64,000 nucleotides of DNA from JAFDWI01 sp964544305 (GTDB lineage: Bacteria; Actinomycetota; Acidimicrobiia; Acidimicrobiales; Iamiaceae). This document shows positions 45,182 through 52,715 of this stretch, piece after piece. The notes beneath the pieces are model-generated. The model had not been told where the DNA came from. It ran no database searches and saw only the letters and a program-made list of their open reading frames with translations. A program made the position numbers and the translations under genes. The stretch is taken from the NCBI GenBank assembly GCA_964544305.1, contig CAZJAZ010000002.1, forward strand, positions 84,820-148,819, written 5' to 3'. The first letter of the stretch is position 1; each line of letters opens with the position of its first letter.

Positions 45182-45208
45182 CTAGCACTCGATGATACCG
45201 AGTGCTAG
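45182..45208. promoter_or_regulatory. CIRCE operator for HrcA
   Basis: CTAGCACTC, nine spacer bases, GAGTGCTAG: a perfect 9-bp inverted repeat matching the CIRCE consensus (TTAGCACTC-N9-GAGTGCTAA) except for the outermost base pair's neighbour. It lies between hrcA and the divergently spaced region upstream, so HrcA should repress hrcA-dnaJ-rsmE-hemW-accDA from here. Confidence 0.95.
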
Positions 45209-45230
45209 CGCCAAATCGTTGAATTGACAA
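45202..45230 (-). promoter_or_regulatory. Candidate hrcA promoter overlapping CIRCE
   Basis: On the minus strand TTGTCA (45230-45225) is followed after 17 bases by TAGCAC (45207-45202). The -35 is good, the -10 is weak, and the latter lies inside CIRCE, so HrcA binding would block polymerase directly. Confidence 0.5.
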
Positions 45231-45239
45231 GTGCGCCGT

Positions 45240-45611
45240 TCAATCTCCGTGATCAACGATCGATTCAAATTTCCCAGCGATCGCCCCTAGAGTGCCCCCC
45301 GGTAAATGAATACCGCCGGCCCCATCAATTCGCGTGTTATTTGCCCCTTGCATGCGCGAGTTATGCAGCCCATGCAGCGACTCGTTCATCTCGTCGGCAG
45401 CTTGGATGTTGAGTTTGGTGGTCTCGGTTTCGGCAACGTACATATTGCGCTTATTGACGTTGCGATACCGCAGATACACGTACATGGCGAACACGGGCCC
45501 TGCCAAGAAGAACACCAGCCCGATGTTGGCGTTGTCACTTGAGCTTGAACTCGCAATAACAACGTGGTGGGTCAACAATGCCAGCGACTGAACCAAAGCG
45601 AGCACGGTCAT
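45240..45611 (-). CDS. Small membrane protein of the SPFH/zinc-ribbon module
   Basis: A 123-residue protein with two hydrophobic segments (about 2-20 and 30-47: LALVQSLALLTHHVVIA and GLVFFLAGPVFAMYVYLRY) and then a hydrophilic tail. Its start overlaps the stop of the zinc-ribbon protein by 4 bp. By position it matches the small membrane partner (YdjH-like) of Bacillus ydjG-ydjH-ydjI, but I cannot show sequence homology. It ends 32 bp before CIRCE on the same strand as hrcA. Confidence 0.68.
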   Translation of the reverse strand: MTVLALVQSLALLTHHVVIASSSSSDNANIGLVFFLAGPVFAMYVYLRYRNVNKRNMYVAETETTKLNIQAADEMNESLHGLHNSRMQGANNTRIDGAGGIHLPGGTLGAIAGKFESIVDHGD

Positions 45612-46966
45612 GATCCAAGCACCATGATGATGATCCCAAGAATCATGCCGATCACCTGGACAACCGACGCGACGGCGAGCAAGCGGGCCTTGTTGAGCGG
45701 CACACTTCCCATAGTTTCACCGGTACGAGCGTTCACCGCGACATAGTGCAACAACGACTTACCACTCCCCTGTTGTTCTAGATAGCTATACAGCCACACG
45801 GGCAGATAGGCCGACACCCACCGTTGCCCCACGATGTCGAACGTCTCGTCATCCCAGCGCACACCACGGTCGTAGAACTCAAGTGTGTCGTTGCAACTGT
45901 GGCGGGAAATGTCTTTCGCTTGAACCGTCACCATCGGGGTGAGATCCCCAACGTTCGTGTCACGGCGCTCCGAGGTAAACCCGGACAAGAAGTTCGAATC
46001 GTACTTGACTGATTTTTCTACATCGAACGGCATGATCGAGTTGATGATGTTGTTGGTGTTATGAAGTCCACGATTGAGCAGTTCCGCGGATGATTCAACA
46101 GTCAGGTCGTTGATATGAATGTCGAACGCACGTTTGACGTCGTAGCGGTCCGCGTCGTAGCGCGACTCACTTGAGTCACCGACTTTGACGGTGTAGTGAC
46201 GAGTTTCATGTTCGCCTTGCCCGACGTAGGTTGCATGCGCATTGACATCAACGATCATGTAGGGCAAATACACACCCATCACGTTTTGCGCATTGAACTC
46301 GGCTTTGAACTTGGGGTGAGCAAAGAATTTGCGCTTCTTGACAAAGCCATTGATTTTTGCGACTGCGTCATCTTTGGACAGCGCAAATGGCAGCACGACG
46401 TCAGGCACCGCTCCATTTGGCACTTGCTGGTTCATTGACAACATGTTGCGGCACCAGTGACAACGCGCTTGGGTGCTCGACGCTGTGTCGATGACGACTT
46501 CGGCCCCGCATGCGCTGCATTTGAACGTCATCACCACTTCGGTGGAAGGCTGAATGTCGAGTGAGCCGGACCCAATGACGGTTCCGTGCAAGAGTCCGAT
46601 GTCGCCGTTGATACCAAATGCGTCCCCCGCGCTTTCCGGTAGCCACTCGTGGCGACAGAAGGCGCAACGCAGTTTTCCTGTTTCAACGTTGAGCCCGATG
46701 TCGGTTGAGCCGCATTTTTCGCATTTGGTCAGACCGTTGATGGCGTCGGCATCGGTCTGGATGACCTTGGGTGCCGGGGCCTCTGGTGCGAGTGTCATTG
46801 CGGGTGCGACCGTTGATTCTGAAATGTCAGTGTTCGCCGCTGGCGCAGCTGGGGCGACCGGTTGCGGCGGCACCGCAGGTGGCGGTGTCGGCACCATCGG
46901 TGGATTTGTCGTGCTTTGTGCCTCGGCCCATTGCGGCGGCAACGGTGGATTCGCTTGATCGCTCAT
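45608..46966 (-). CDS. Double zinc-ribbon membrane protein (YdjG-like)
   Basis: A 452-residue protein. A Pro/Ala-rich N-terminus (1-70) leads to a TFIIB-type zinc ribbon, CEKCGSTDIG with LRCAFC at about 82-104, and a second CSACGAEVV with RCHWC. A folded region follows with YLPYMIVDVNAHATYVGQ. The C-terminal membrane segment is VASVVQVIGMILGIIIMVL. In Bacillus, YdjG and YdjH recruit PspA to the membrane under envelope stress; that knowledge comes from the ydj operon and is not proved here. It follows the SPFH gene by 8 bp with AGGGG as a ribosome binding site. Confidence 0.78.
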   Translation of the reverse strand: MSDQANPPLPPQWAEAQSTTNPPMVPTPPPAVPPQPVAPAAPAANTDISESTVAPAMTLAPEAPAPKVIQTDADAINGLTKCEKCGSTDIGLNVETGKLRCAFCRHEWLPESAGDAFGINGDIGLLHGTVIGSGSLDIQPSTEVVMTFKCSACGAEVVIDTASSTQARCHWCRNMLSMNQQVPNGAVPDVVLPFALSKDDAVAKINGFVKKRKFFAHPKFKAEFNAQNVMGVYLPYMIVDVNAHATYVGQGEHETRHYTVKVGDSSESRYDADRYDVKRAFDIHINDLTVESSAELLNRGLHNTNNIINSIMPFDVEKSVKYDSNFLSGFTSERRDTNVGDLTPMVTVQAKDISRHSCNDTLEFYDRGVRWDDETFDIVGQRWVSAYLPVWLYSYLEQQGSGKSLLHYVAVNARTGETMGSVPLNKARLLAVASVVQVIGMILGIIIMVLGS

Positions 46967-46974
46967 GGAAGCCC

Positions 46975-48216
46975 CTAGAGACCGAGCACCTTGGCTTTTG
47001 CTGCGTCATAATCGGCCTGGGTTATGAGGCCCTGGTCGAGCATCGATTTGTATTGTGCCATCTTCGCAACCGGGTCTTCGGCGGCGTCGGCTGCTGGGGC
47101 TGCTGGGGCCGGTGCAGCTGGTTGGGGTTGTGCGGTTGGTGGTGGCGCAGGTGGTGGATATTGCGGAGGCACACTTGGTTGTTGCAGTCCACCCATGGCA
47201 CCTCCCGCGGCTTGCATTCCCATTCCAAGAAATGCCATACCGGTTCCCCCGCCAGCCCCACCGGGGTTCTCGCCAGCGGCCTGAATTCCTCGGGCCGCGG
47301 CCTGTTGCATGAACGAATTCCCACGTGCACCGCCGAGGGCATCAGCTTTCTTCACGTCGCTCAACAGCGCCTTGGTGTCTTCGTCGTACTCAATGGCTGC
47401 GAGTGCCACTTTCACAATGGTCAGGCCCCGCGTGGTCGTCCACTGGTAGCCCTCTTCAACCGCCGCACTCAATGACTGGGCGAAACCGATTGCATCACCT
47501 TGGATCTTGGCGATGCGGTTCCCCTTGTCGGGGTCATTGGTGTAGTGCGAGAAAGCAGCGGCGAGTGAACCGACAACTTCATTGAACAATTGGCTGGCCG
47601 CATCGTTGTCCAGATCGGAAAAGTCAAAGATTTTGGCGTCGTAACTGAAATAGGTGAGCGGAACGAAACCTTTGACAAACAACACGGGGTCAACGATCTT
47701 GAGGGAATAGGTCCCTCTGGTGATTGCCCCAACCTGCGCCCCCAAATAGGCATCGTCCCAATAGATCTCCGATTGTGTTCCAAAACGGTTGTTCGGGATC
47801 TCCTTGAGATTTACATAGAACGCGAGCTGTTGTGATGCGGGCTGACCGCCAAACTTGAAGCGTTCCCAAGACGTTTTAACGATCGGGCTGATGATGCCAT
47901 CACCCGCAAAAATCGACTGTGCGTTCTGGTCTTCAGATGTGAAGATAAATCCGCCGGGTTCGGCGACTAACCCCGTCAGTTCGCCGTCTTGAAAAGTAAC
48001 AAGACCGTAGCCTTCGGGCACGATGATGCGACTGCCGTTCGTAATGATGTGTTCGGATCCTTGCGTATTCGATCCGCGACCAGCGTCTTTGCCTTGTGCA
48101 ACTGCAGGGAAGAGCGCAGCGGTTGGTGGCAGTGACGAAGGTGGGACGAGGAAGTCTTTCCACTGGTCAGCGAACGTTCCGCCGAGTGCGCCAGCGAATG
48201 CCTTAATAAAGCCCAT
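46975..48216 (-). CDS. SPFH-domain protein with C-terminal SHOCT (YdjI-like)
   Basis: A 413-residue protein. It begins with the YdjI-type lead MGFIKAFAGALGGTFADQWK. The SPFH region (about 55-290) holds IIVPEGYGLVTFQDG, PVLFVKGFVPL and RGLTIVKVALAAIEYDEDT. A low-complexity linker rich in Gly and then Pro and Ala (310-375) follows, and a SHOCT helix pair at the end (MAQYKSMLDQGLITQADYD). Proteins of this type organise membrane domains or handle envelope stress. It is the first gene of a three-gene operon, with AGGGAG before its ATG. Confidence 0.82.
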   Translation of the reverse strand: MGFIKAFAGALGGTFADQWKDFLVPPSSLPPTAALFPAVAQGKDAGRGSNTQGSEHIITNGSRIIVPEGYGLVTFQDGELTGLVAEPGGFIFTSEDQNAQSIFAGDGIISPIVKTSWERFKFGGQPASQQLAFYVNLKEIPNNRFGTQSEIYWDDAYLGAQVGAITRGTYSLKIVDPVLFVKGFVPLTYFSYDAKIFDFSDLDNDAASQLFNEVVGSLAAAFSHYTNDPDKGNRIAKIQGDAIGFAQSLSAAVEEGYQWTTTRGLTIVKVALAAIEYDEDTKALLSDVKKADALGGARGNSFMQQAAARGIQAAGENPGGAGGGTGMAFLGMGMQAAGGAMGGLQQPSVPPQYPPPAPPPTAQPQPAAPAPAAPAADAAEDPVAKMAQYKSMLDQGLITQADYDAAKAKVLGL

Positions 48217-48355
48217 GGGAACTCCCTGAGACGTGATCGTTATCGAGCATTGCCCGATGACGATGGTGGATACGGTTCAGACAAGTCATTGCTTGAGCTG
48301 AGCGAACCGAAACTCTACCGCGTCGTGTTGCCTGTGGAATGCGCTTTTGTACGCG

Positions 48356-48880
48356 CTATTCGTCGTTGGCTCGCTGTTTACGAATTTCGTCAACGAGACC
48401 GTCAGCCGCAGCTTCAATCATGCGGAGGACCTCTTCAAAGCCATCGCCCGGGCCGTAGTAGGGGTCAGGAATTTCTGGGTGTAGCGGCGCGTCGGGGTCA
48501 AAAGTGCGAAACAGGTGAACTTTCGCGACTTCAGTTGGAGTTCGTGCAAGGTCTTGGACATCGGCAAGGTTTGAATTATCAGCGACCAAGACAAGGTCGA
48601 AATCTGCGAGGTCATGTGCTGTCAGTTGCCGAGCGACATGAGCATCGTCGTAACCGTGGCGTGTAAGCGTTGCAGCGGCTCGCTTGTCAGCGCCTTGACC
48701 AATATGCCAACCGCTTGTGCCAGCCGAATCGATCATCACTTTCTCATGCATGCCCGCGGCGACAACGCGAGCCCGAAGAACTGATGCAGCCATTGGCGAA
48801 CGGCAAATGTTGCCAAGACAAACGGTGACCACTCGTAGCGGTCGGTTGGTGGGCAGCTCGATTGCAGGGGCTTGTGTCAT
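48356..48880 (-). CDS. Low-molecular-weight protein tyrosine phosphatase
   Basis: A 174-residue LMW-PTP. The P-loop is VCLGNICRSP (C-x5-R) and the general-acid loop is IPDPYYGPGDGFEEV. SAGTSGWHIG is also conserved. It dephosphorylates protein tyrosine or, in some family members, phosphoarginine. ATG 48880 or GTG 48883 is the start. It is separated from lepA by 33 bp on the same strand, so it may be cotranscribed. Confidence 0.92.
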   Translation of the reverse strand: MTQAPAIELPTNRPLRVVTVCLGNICRSPMAASVLRARVVAAGMHEKVMIDSAGTSGWHIGQGADKRAAATLTRHGYDDAHVARQLTAHDLADFDLVLVADNSNLADVQDLARTPTEVAKVHLFRTFDPDAPLHPEIPDPYYGPGDGFEEVLRMIEAAADGLVDEIRKQRANDE

Positions 48881-48913
48881 CACACGCAGCGTAGGACGAG
48901 TTTGAAACCGAGG

Positions 48914-50701
48914 TCAGTCGTCAAGCTTGAGGGCTGATACGAAGGCTTCTTGGGGCACCTCGACCCGGCCAATGTTTTTCATGCGCTTCTTGCCTTGTTT
49001 CTGTCGCTCAAGGAGTTTGCGCTTCCGGGTGATATCGCCCCCGTAACATTTGGCCAGCACATCTTTCCGCTTCGCCTTAACGGTTTGGCGAGAAATGATC
49101 CGGCCACCGATCGCTGCTTGAATGGGAACATCAAACAGTTGGCGAGGGATCAGCTCGCGCAACTTTTCGGTCATCTTGCGTCCATAGACTTCGGCTTTGT
49201 CCCGATGCACGATTGTCGAAAACGCATCAACCGCCTGGCCGTTGAGCAGCACATCAACCTTGACAAGATTAGAGATTTCAAGACCGGCCGGTTCGTAATC
49301 GAGACTGGCGTAGCCTTGACTTCGGCTCTTCAGTTGATCAAAAAAGTCACTCACCACTTCGGCGAGAGGCAAGCGGTACGAGATCTCCATCCGTTCCGGA
49401 GACAGGTATTCAATGTTGCCGATCTCACCGCGGCGAGTTTGACAGAGTTCCATAATGGTTCCCGTGTAGTCGCTTGGCGTGAGGATTGTTGCCTTCAGCC
49501 ACGGCTCTGCAATTGACTCAATCTCACTCATTGGCGGGAGTTCGGACGGATTGTCAATGTCGAGGACCGCACCGGCCGTGGTCGTCACTTGGTACTGGAC
49601 CGATGGCGCGGTGGCGATGAGGGAAAGGTCAAACTCTCGTTCAAGGCGTTCTCGCACAATTTCCATGTGCAGCAAACCCAGAAAGCCGCAGCGAAAACCA
49701 AAGCCAAGCGCGCCAGACGTTTCTGGCTCATACGTAAACGATGAATCATTAAGTTGAAGCTTGTCGAGCGCCTCTCGCAACTCAGCGAACTGGTCACCAT
49801 CAACCGGATAGATACCGCAAAACACCATCGGTTTGGGGTGGGCATAACCGGCAAGGGCTTCACTGGCGGGCCGGGATGCTTGGGTCACGGTCTCACCCGA
49901 ACGAGCTTCACCGACGTCTTTGACCCCGGCAATGAGATACCCCGTTTCGCCAGGCCCAAGCGAACGTACCGGTGTGGGATCGGGTGATCGCACGCCAACT
50001 TCTTCGGCGTCATGGTTCGTACCTGCTTGCATGAAACGCAATTTTGCGCCAGCGTCAAGGCGTCCGTTCATCACCCGAATCGACGAAATCACCCCACGGT
50101 AGGTATCGAAATGCGAATCGAAAATCAGTCCTTGTAATGGCGCATCGGGGTCACCAATCGGTGCGGGCACTCGTTCAATGACCGCGTCAAGAAGTTCAGG
50201 CACCCCCGCGCCGGTTTTTGCTGATATGCGCAGCACTGAATCCGCATCAAGACCTAAGACGCTGGAAATCTCTTCGGCAACCCGATCAGGGTCGGCGGCG
50301 GGCAAGTCAATCTTGTTGAGACACGGCACAATCTCGAGATCGTTCTCGAGCGCGAGATAACAATTTGCGAGCGTTTGCGCTTCAATTCCCTGCGAAGCAT
50401 CGACGAGCAGAATCACCCCTTCGCACGCGGCGAGTGATCGAGAAACCTCATAACCAAAGTCGACGTGACCTGGAGTGTCGATCAGGTTAATGACATGCCC
50501 CGCATAGTTCAGGCGCACGCTTTGCAACTTGATGGTGATCCCCCGTTCACGTTCTAAATCCATGGTGTCGAGGTATTGATCGCGCATGGCGCGTTCATCG
50601 ACAGCACCGCATACTTGAAGAATGCGATCAGAAAGTGTGGTCTTTCCGTGATCGATGTGGGCGATCACGCTGACACAGCGCAGTTTGTCAAGATCAGTCA
50701 T
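48914..50701 (-). CDS. lepA: Elongation factor 4 (LepA)
   Basis: A 595-residue GTPase. G1 is AHIDHGKTT, G2 ERGITI, G3 DTPGHVDF, G4 NKID. Domains II, III and V are followed by the LepA-specific C-terminal domain, with VDVLLNGQAVDAFS and KRKLLERQKQGKKRMKN at the end. It back-translocates or remodels ribosomes during initiation and elongation. It is divergent from rpsT across 168 bp, as is common in actinobacteria. Confidence 0.97.
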   Translation of the reverse strand: MTDLDKLRCVSVIAHIDHGKTTLSDRILQVCGAVDERAMRDQYLDTMDLERERGITIKLQSVRLNYAGHVINLIDTPGHVDFGYEVSRSLAACEGVILLVDASQGIEAQTLANCYLALENDLEIVPCLNKIDLPAADPDRVAEEISSVLGLDADSVLRISAKTGAGVPELLDAVIERVPAPIGDPDAPLQGLIFDSHFDTYRGVISSIRVMNGRLDAGAKLRFMQAGTNHDAEEVGVRSPDPTPVRSLGPGETGYLIAGVKDVGEARSGETVTQASRPASEALAGYAHPKPMVFCGIYPVDGDQFAELREALDKLQLNDSSFTYEPETSGALGFGFRCGFLGLLHMEIVRERLEREFDLSLIATAPSVQYQVTTTAGAVLDIDNPSELPPMSEIESIAEPWLKATILTPSDYTGTIMELCQTRRGEIGNIEYLSPERMEISYRLPLAEVVSDFFDQLKSRSQGYASLDYEPAGLEISNLVKVDVLLNGQAVDAFSTIVHRDKAEVYGRKMTEKLRELIPRQLFDVPIQAAIGGRIISRQTVKAKRKDVLAKCYGGDITRKRKLLERQKQGKKRMKNIGRVEVPQEAFVSALKLDD

Positions 50702-50869
50702 GGCACCAGTTGGCGTCGTGGCAAGGGACGCGCGAGCGTATCGGGCGAAGCGTCAACAGTTCGTTTTCGTAGTCGTCGGGTGATTCGCACAGGTTGAGTA
50801 TGACTTGTGAGTGCCTGACCCACTATCGTGGGCGGGTCGAATCGTGCCATTTCGCAAGTAAGGATTTTC

Positions 50870-51121
50870 GTGGCCAACATCAAGTCTCAAATCAAACGCA
50901 ACCGTCAAAACGAAAAGGCTCGTATCCGCAACAAGATGGTGCGATCCGAGATGCGTACGCGTACCAAGCATGCACTCGCTGCTGCGGGAACGGACCAGTC
51001 CGACGAGGCCTTGCGTCTTGCGATCAAGCGTATTGATAAGGCCGCAGCCAAAGGCGTGATCCACCGCAACGAGGCCGCTCGCCGCAAATCACGCCTCACC
51101 AAGCGCGTCAACGCAGGCTGA
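50870..51121 (+). CDS. rpsT: 30S ribosomal protein S20
   Basis: An 83-residue helical protein: ANIKSQIKRNRQNEKARIRN, RTRTKHALAAAG, AIKRIDKAAAKGVIHRNEAA and RRKSRLTKRVNAG. GTG 50870 is the start, with AAGGA five bases upstream; earlier in-frame sequence is not part of S20. It binds 16S rRNA helix 44 and nearby elements. Its stop lies 3 bp from the convergent holA stop. Confidence 0.96.
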   Translation: MANIKSQIKRNRQNEKARIRNKMVRSEMRTRTKHALAAAGTDQSDEALRLAIKRIDKAAAKGVIHRNEAARRKSRLTKRVNAG

Positions 51122-51124
51122 ATT

Positions 51125-52132
51125 TTATCGCCGTCTACTCGCCGCGATTCGGGCAAGACGAGCAACAACAACTTCAAGGACAAGATCGCCTGGCCACGCC
51201 GGCCCCCCGCCACGCAAGGTGAGATCAGCATTGGCACAGATCTCCACTGCTCGCCGTGTTCCACTTGGCCCAAGCGAGCGCAGCGTCATTAGCGCTTTCT
51301 TTGCCGGATACGTTGAACCTTTGATACCAAGAAGTACGGCAGCGTCCTTTTCCCCGCTAATTGGAGCGCCTTGGAGAGCCGCAATTCGAAGGTAATGGGA
51401 GTTCAGTGTTGCCATGACTTGCAGCGGGTGGCGTGCACCCGCGCCGAGCATCCGGTGCAGAGCATCAAGTGCCCGTGTCGTATCACCGTTGTCGATGGCG
51501 TCGGTCAGTTCCCACGGGGGCACGCTGCCTGAATCGCCAAGAAACGGTTGAACGTCGTCGACACCAAGGGTCGCTCCTTCGCCAAATGCCCCGGCCAACA
51601 TCCGCAGCAAGGGTGGAACCATTGCAATATCGTCGGCCACATGTTCTTTGACGAGTTGTTTCGCGCGTGAGTCGAGAGCAACCGATGCGACAGAGAATGT
51701 GTCCGCCCACCATTCATCGCGATTCGATCGTGATGAACCAGGGTCGGTTGCAATGATTTCACCGTGCGCGTTCGCTATTGCTTCTGCAAGCTTCTTTGGG
51801 ATCGTAGACAAACGAGCTTGGCCAGCGACCGGTTCCCAGGCAACCACGATCGTTGACGTCTCAAGTGGGTTGTCTAGGTAGGAAATGAGCGGTGCGACGT
51901 CATCTGCTTTGGAGAATCGTGACGCGCCACGTAACACGATGACGCGGTGATCGCTAAAGAGGGGTGGTGTTTGCGCAGCATCGATCACGACGCCAAGGTC
52001 AATATCCTCACCGGCGTACTCGTCGACGATCAACGAAGCATCTGCTTCACCGACGAGTTCACTTATGACCGTTCGCAATCGGTCTGAAAGGAGGACCGGG
52101 TCGCTACCGCGGACAACGGTGATCGCGCTCAT
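51125..52132 (-). CDS. holA: DNA polymerase III delta subunit
   Basis: A 335-residue clamp-loader subunit. The AAA+-like N-terminal half has no functional P-loop, as expected for delta: FSDHRVIVLRGASRF and STIVVAWEPVAGQARL. The C-terminal helical collar has ALHRMLGAGARHPLQVMA and LHPYPAKKA-like TYPAKKALMTL. It opens the beta clamp. Its start overlaps the preceding gene's stop by 4 bp. Confidence 0.93.
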   Translation of the reverse strand: MSAITVVRGSDPVLLSDRLRTVISELVGEADASLIVDEYAGEDIDLGVVIDAAQTPPLFSDHRVIVLRGASRFSKADDVAPLISYLDNPLETSTIVVAWEPVAGQARLSTIPKKLAEAIANAHGEIIATDPGSSRSNRDEWWADTFSVASVALDSRAKQLVKEHVADDIAMVPPLLRMLAGAFGEGATLGVDDVQPFLGDSGSVPPWELTDAIDNGDTTRALDALHRMLGAGARHPLQVMATLNSHYLRIAALQGAPISGEKDAAVLLGIKGSTYPAKKALMTLRSLGPSGTRRAVEICANADLTLRGGGPAWPGDLVLEVVVARLARIAASRRR

Positions 52133-52683
52133 CGGGCCTTCTCGAGCGAACGAATCACATAGGCGGCACGATGCACCGGTCTTGGAGCCATCGTGACGAA
52201 ACCGTTCGCACCGCTGTGTCGGGCGAGCGTGACGAGCGCGGCTAGCTCAGCCCGATCAGAACATGTGTCGAAGTCAATAATTGTCGAGATGTCTTCGGCG
52301 CAATCGAGTGGACCCTGGAGTGCGTCAATTTCTCTACAACACCAACCGTCTCCCCGCTTGGCTCGTTTTCGGTCACGCACAAGAACAGGCAGGTGGATGT
52401 CGGGTCGGCCGACATCAAGCCAATCGATCAATGTCGCACCAGTTGTGGCAGCACGACGTGCAAGTCGAACATCGTCGGTTGAGACTCCCCAATGCGTCAT
52501 CTCAAATGGAAAGGCATTCCATTGCTCAGCAAATGTCTGCGAGTCGAAGAGCACGATGTCTGCGCCGTTTTGTACCGCTTCTTTTACGGCACGAGGCATG
52601 TCAAGACCACGGTTCCCAGCTACTCGCGCAAGCACGATTGGATCGTCGTGTTCACCACTTGGAAGCCCAACAAGCTTGGTCAC
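52129..52683 (-). CDS. Unknown protein coupled to holA
   Basis: A 184-residue soluble protein with alternating strand and helix character, as in a small Rossmann-like or barrel fragment: RAVKEAVQNGADIVLFDSQ and a C-terminal FVTMAPRPVHRAAYVIRSL. I do not recognise a family. The ATGA overlap with holA and its place next to comEC suggest that it belongs to this operon. It may be lineage-specific. There is no signal peptide or membrane segment. Confidence 0.7.
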   Translation of the reverse strand: MTKLVGLPSGEHDDPIVLARVAGNRGLDMPRAVKEAVQNGADIVLFDSQTFAEQWNAFPFEMTHWGVSTDDVRLARRAATTGATLIDWLDVGRPDIHLPVLVRDRKRAKRGDGWCCREIDALQGPLDCAEDISTIIDFDTCSDRAELAALVTLARHSGANGFVTMAPRPVHRAAYVIRSLEKAR

Positions 52684-52715
52684 TTTGACACCCTAGTGGT
52701 GTCACCGCGTTCGAG

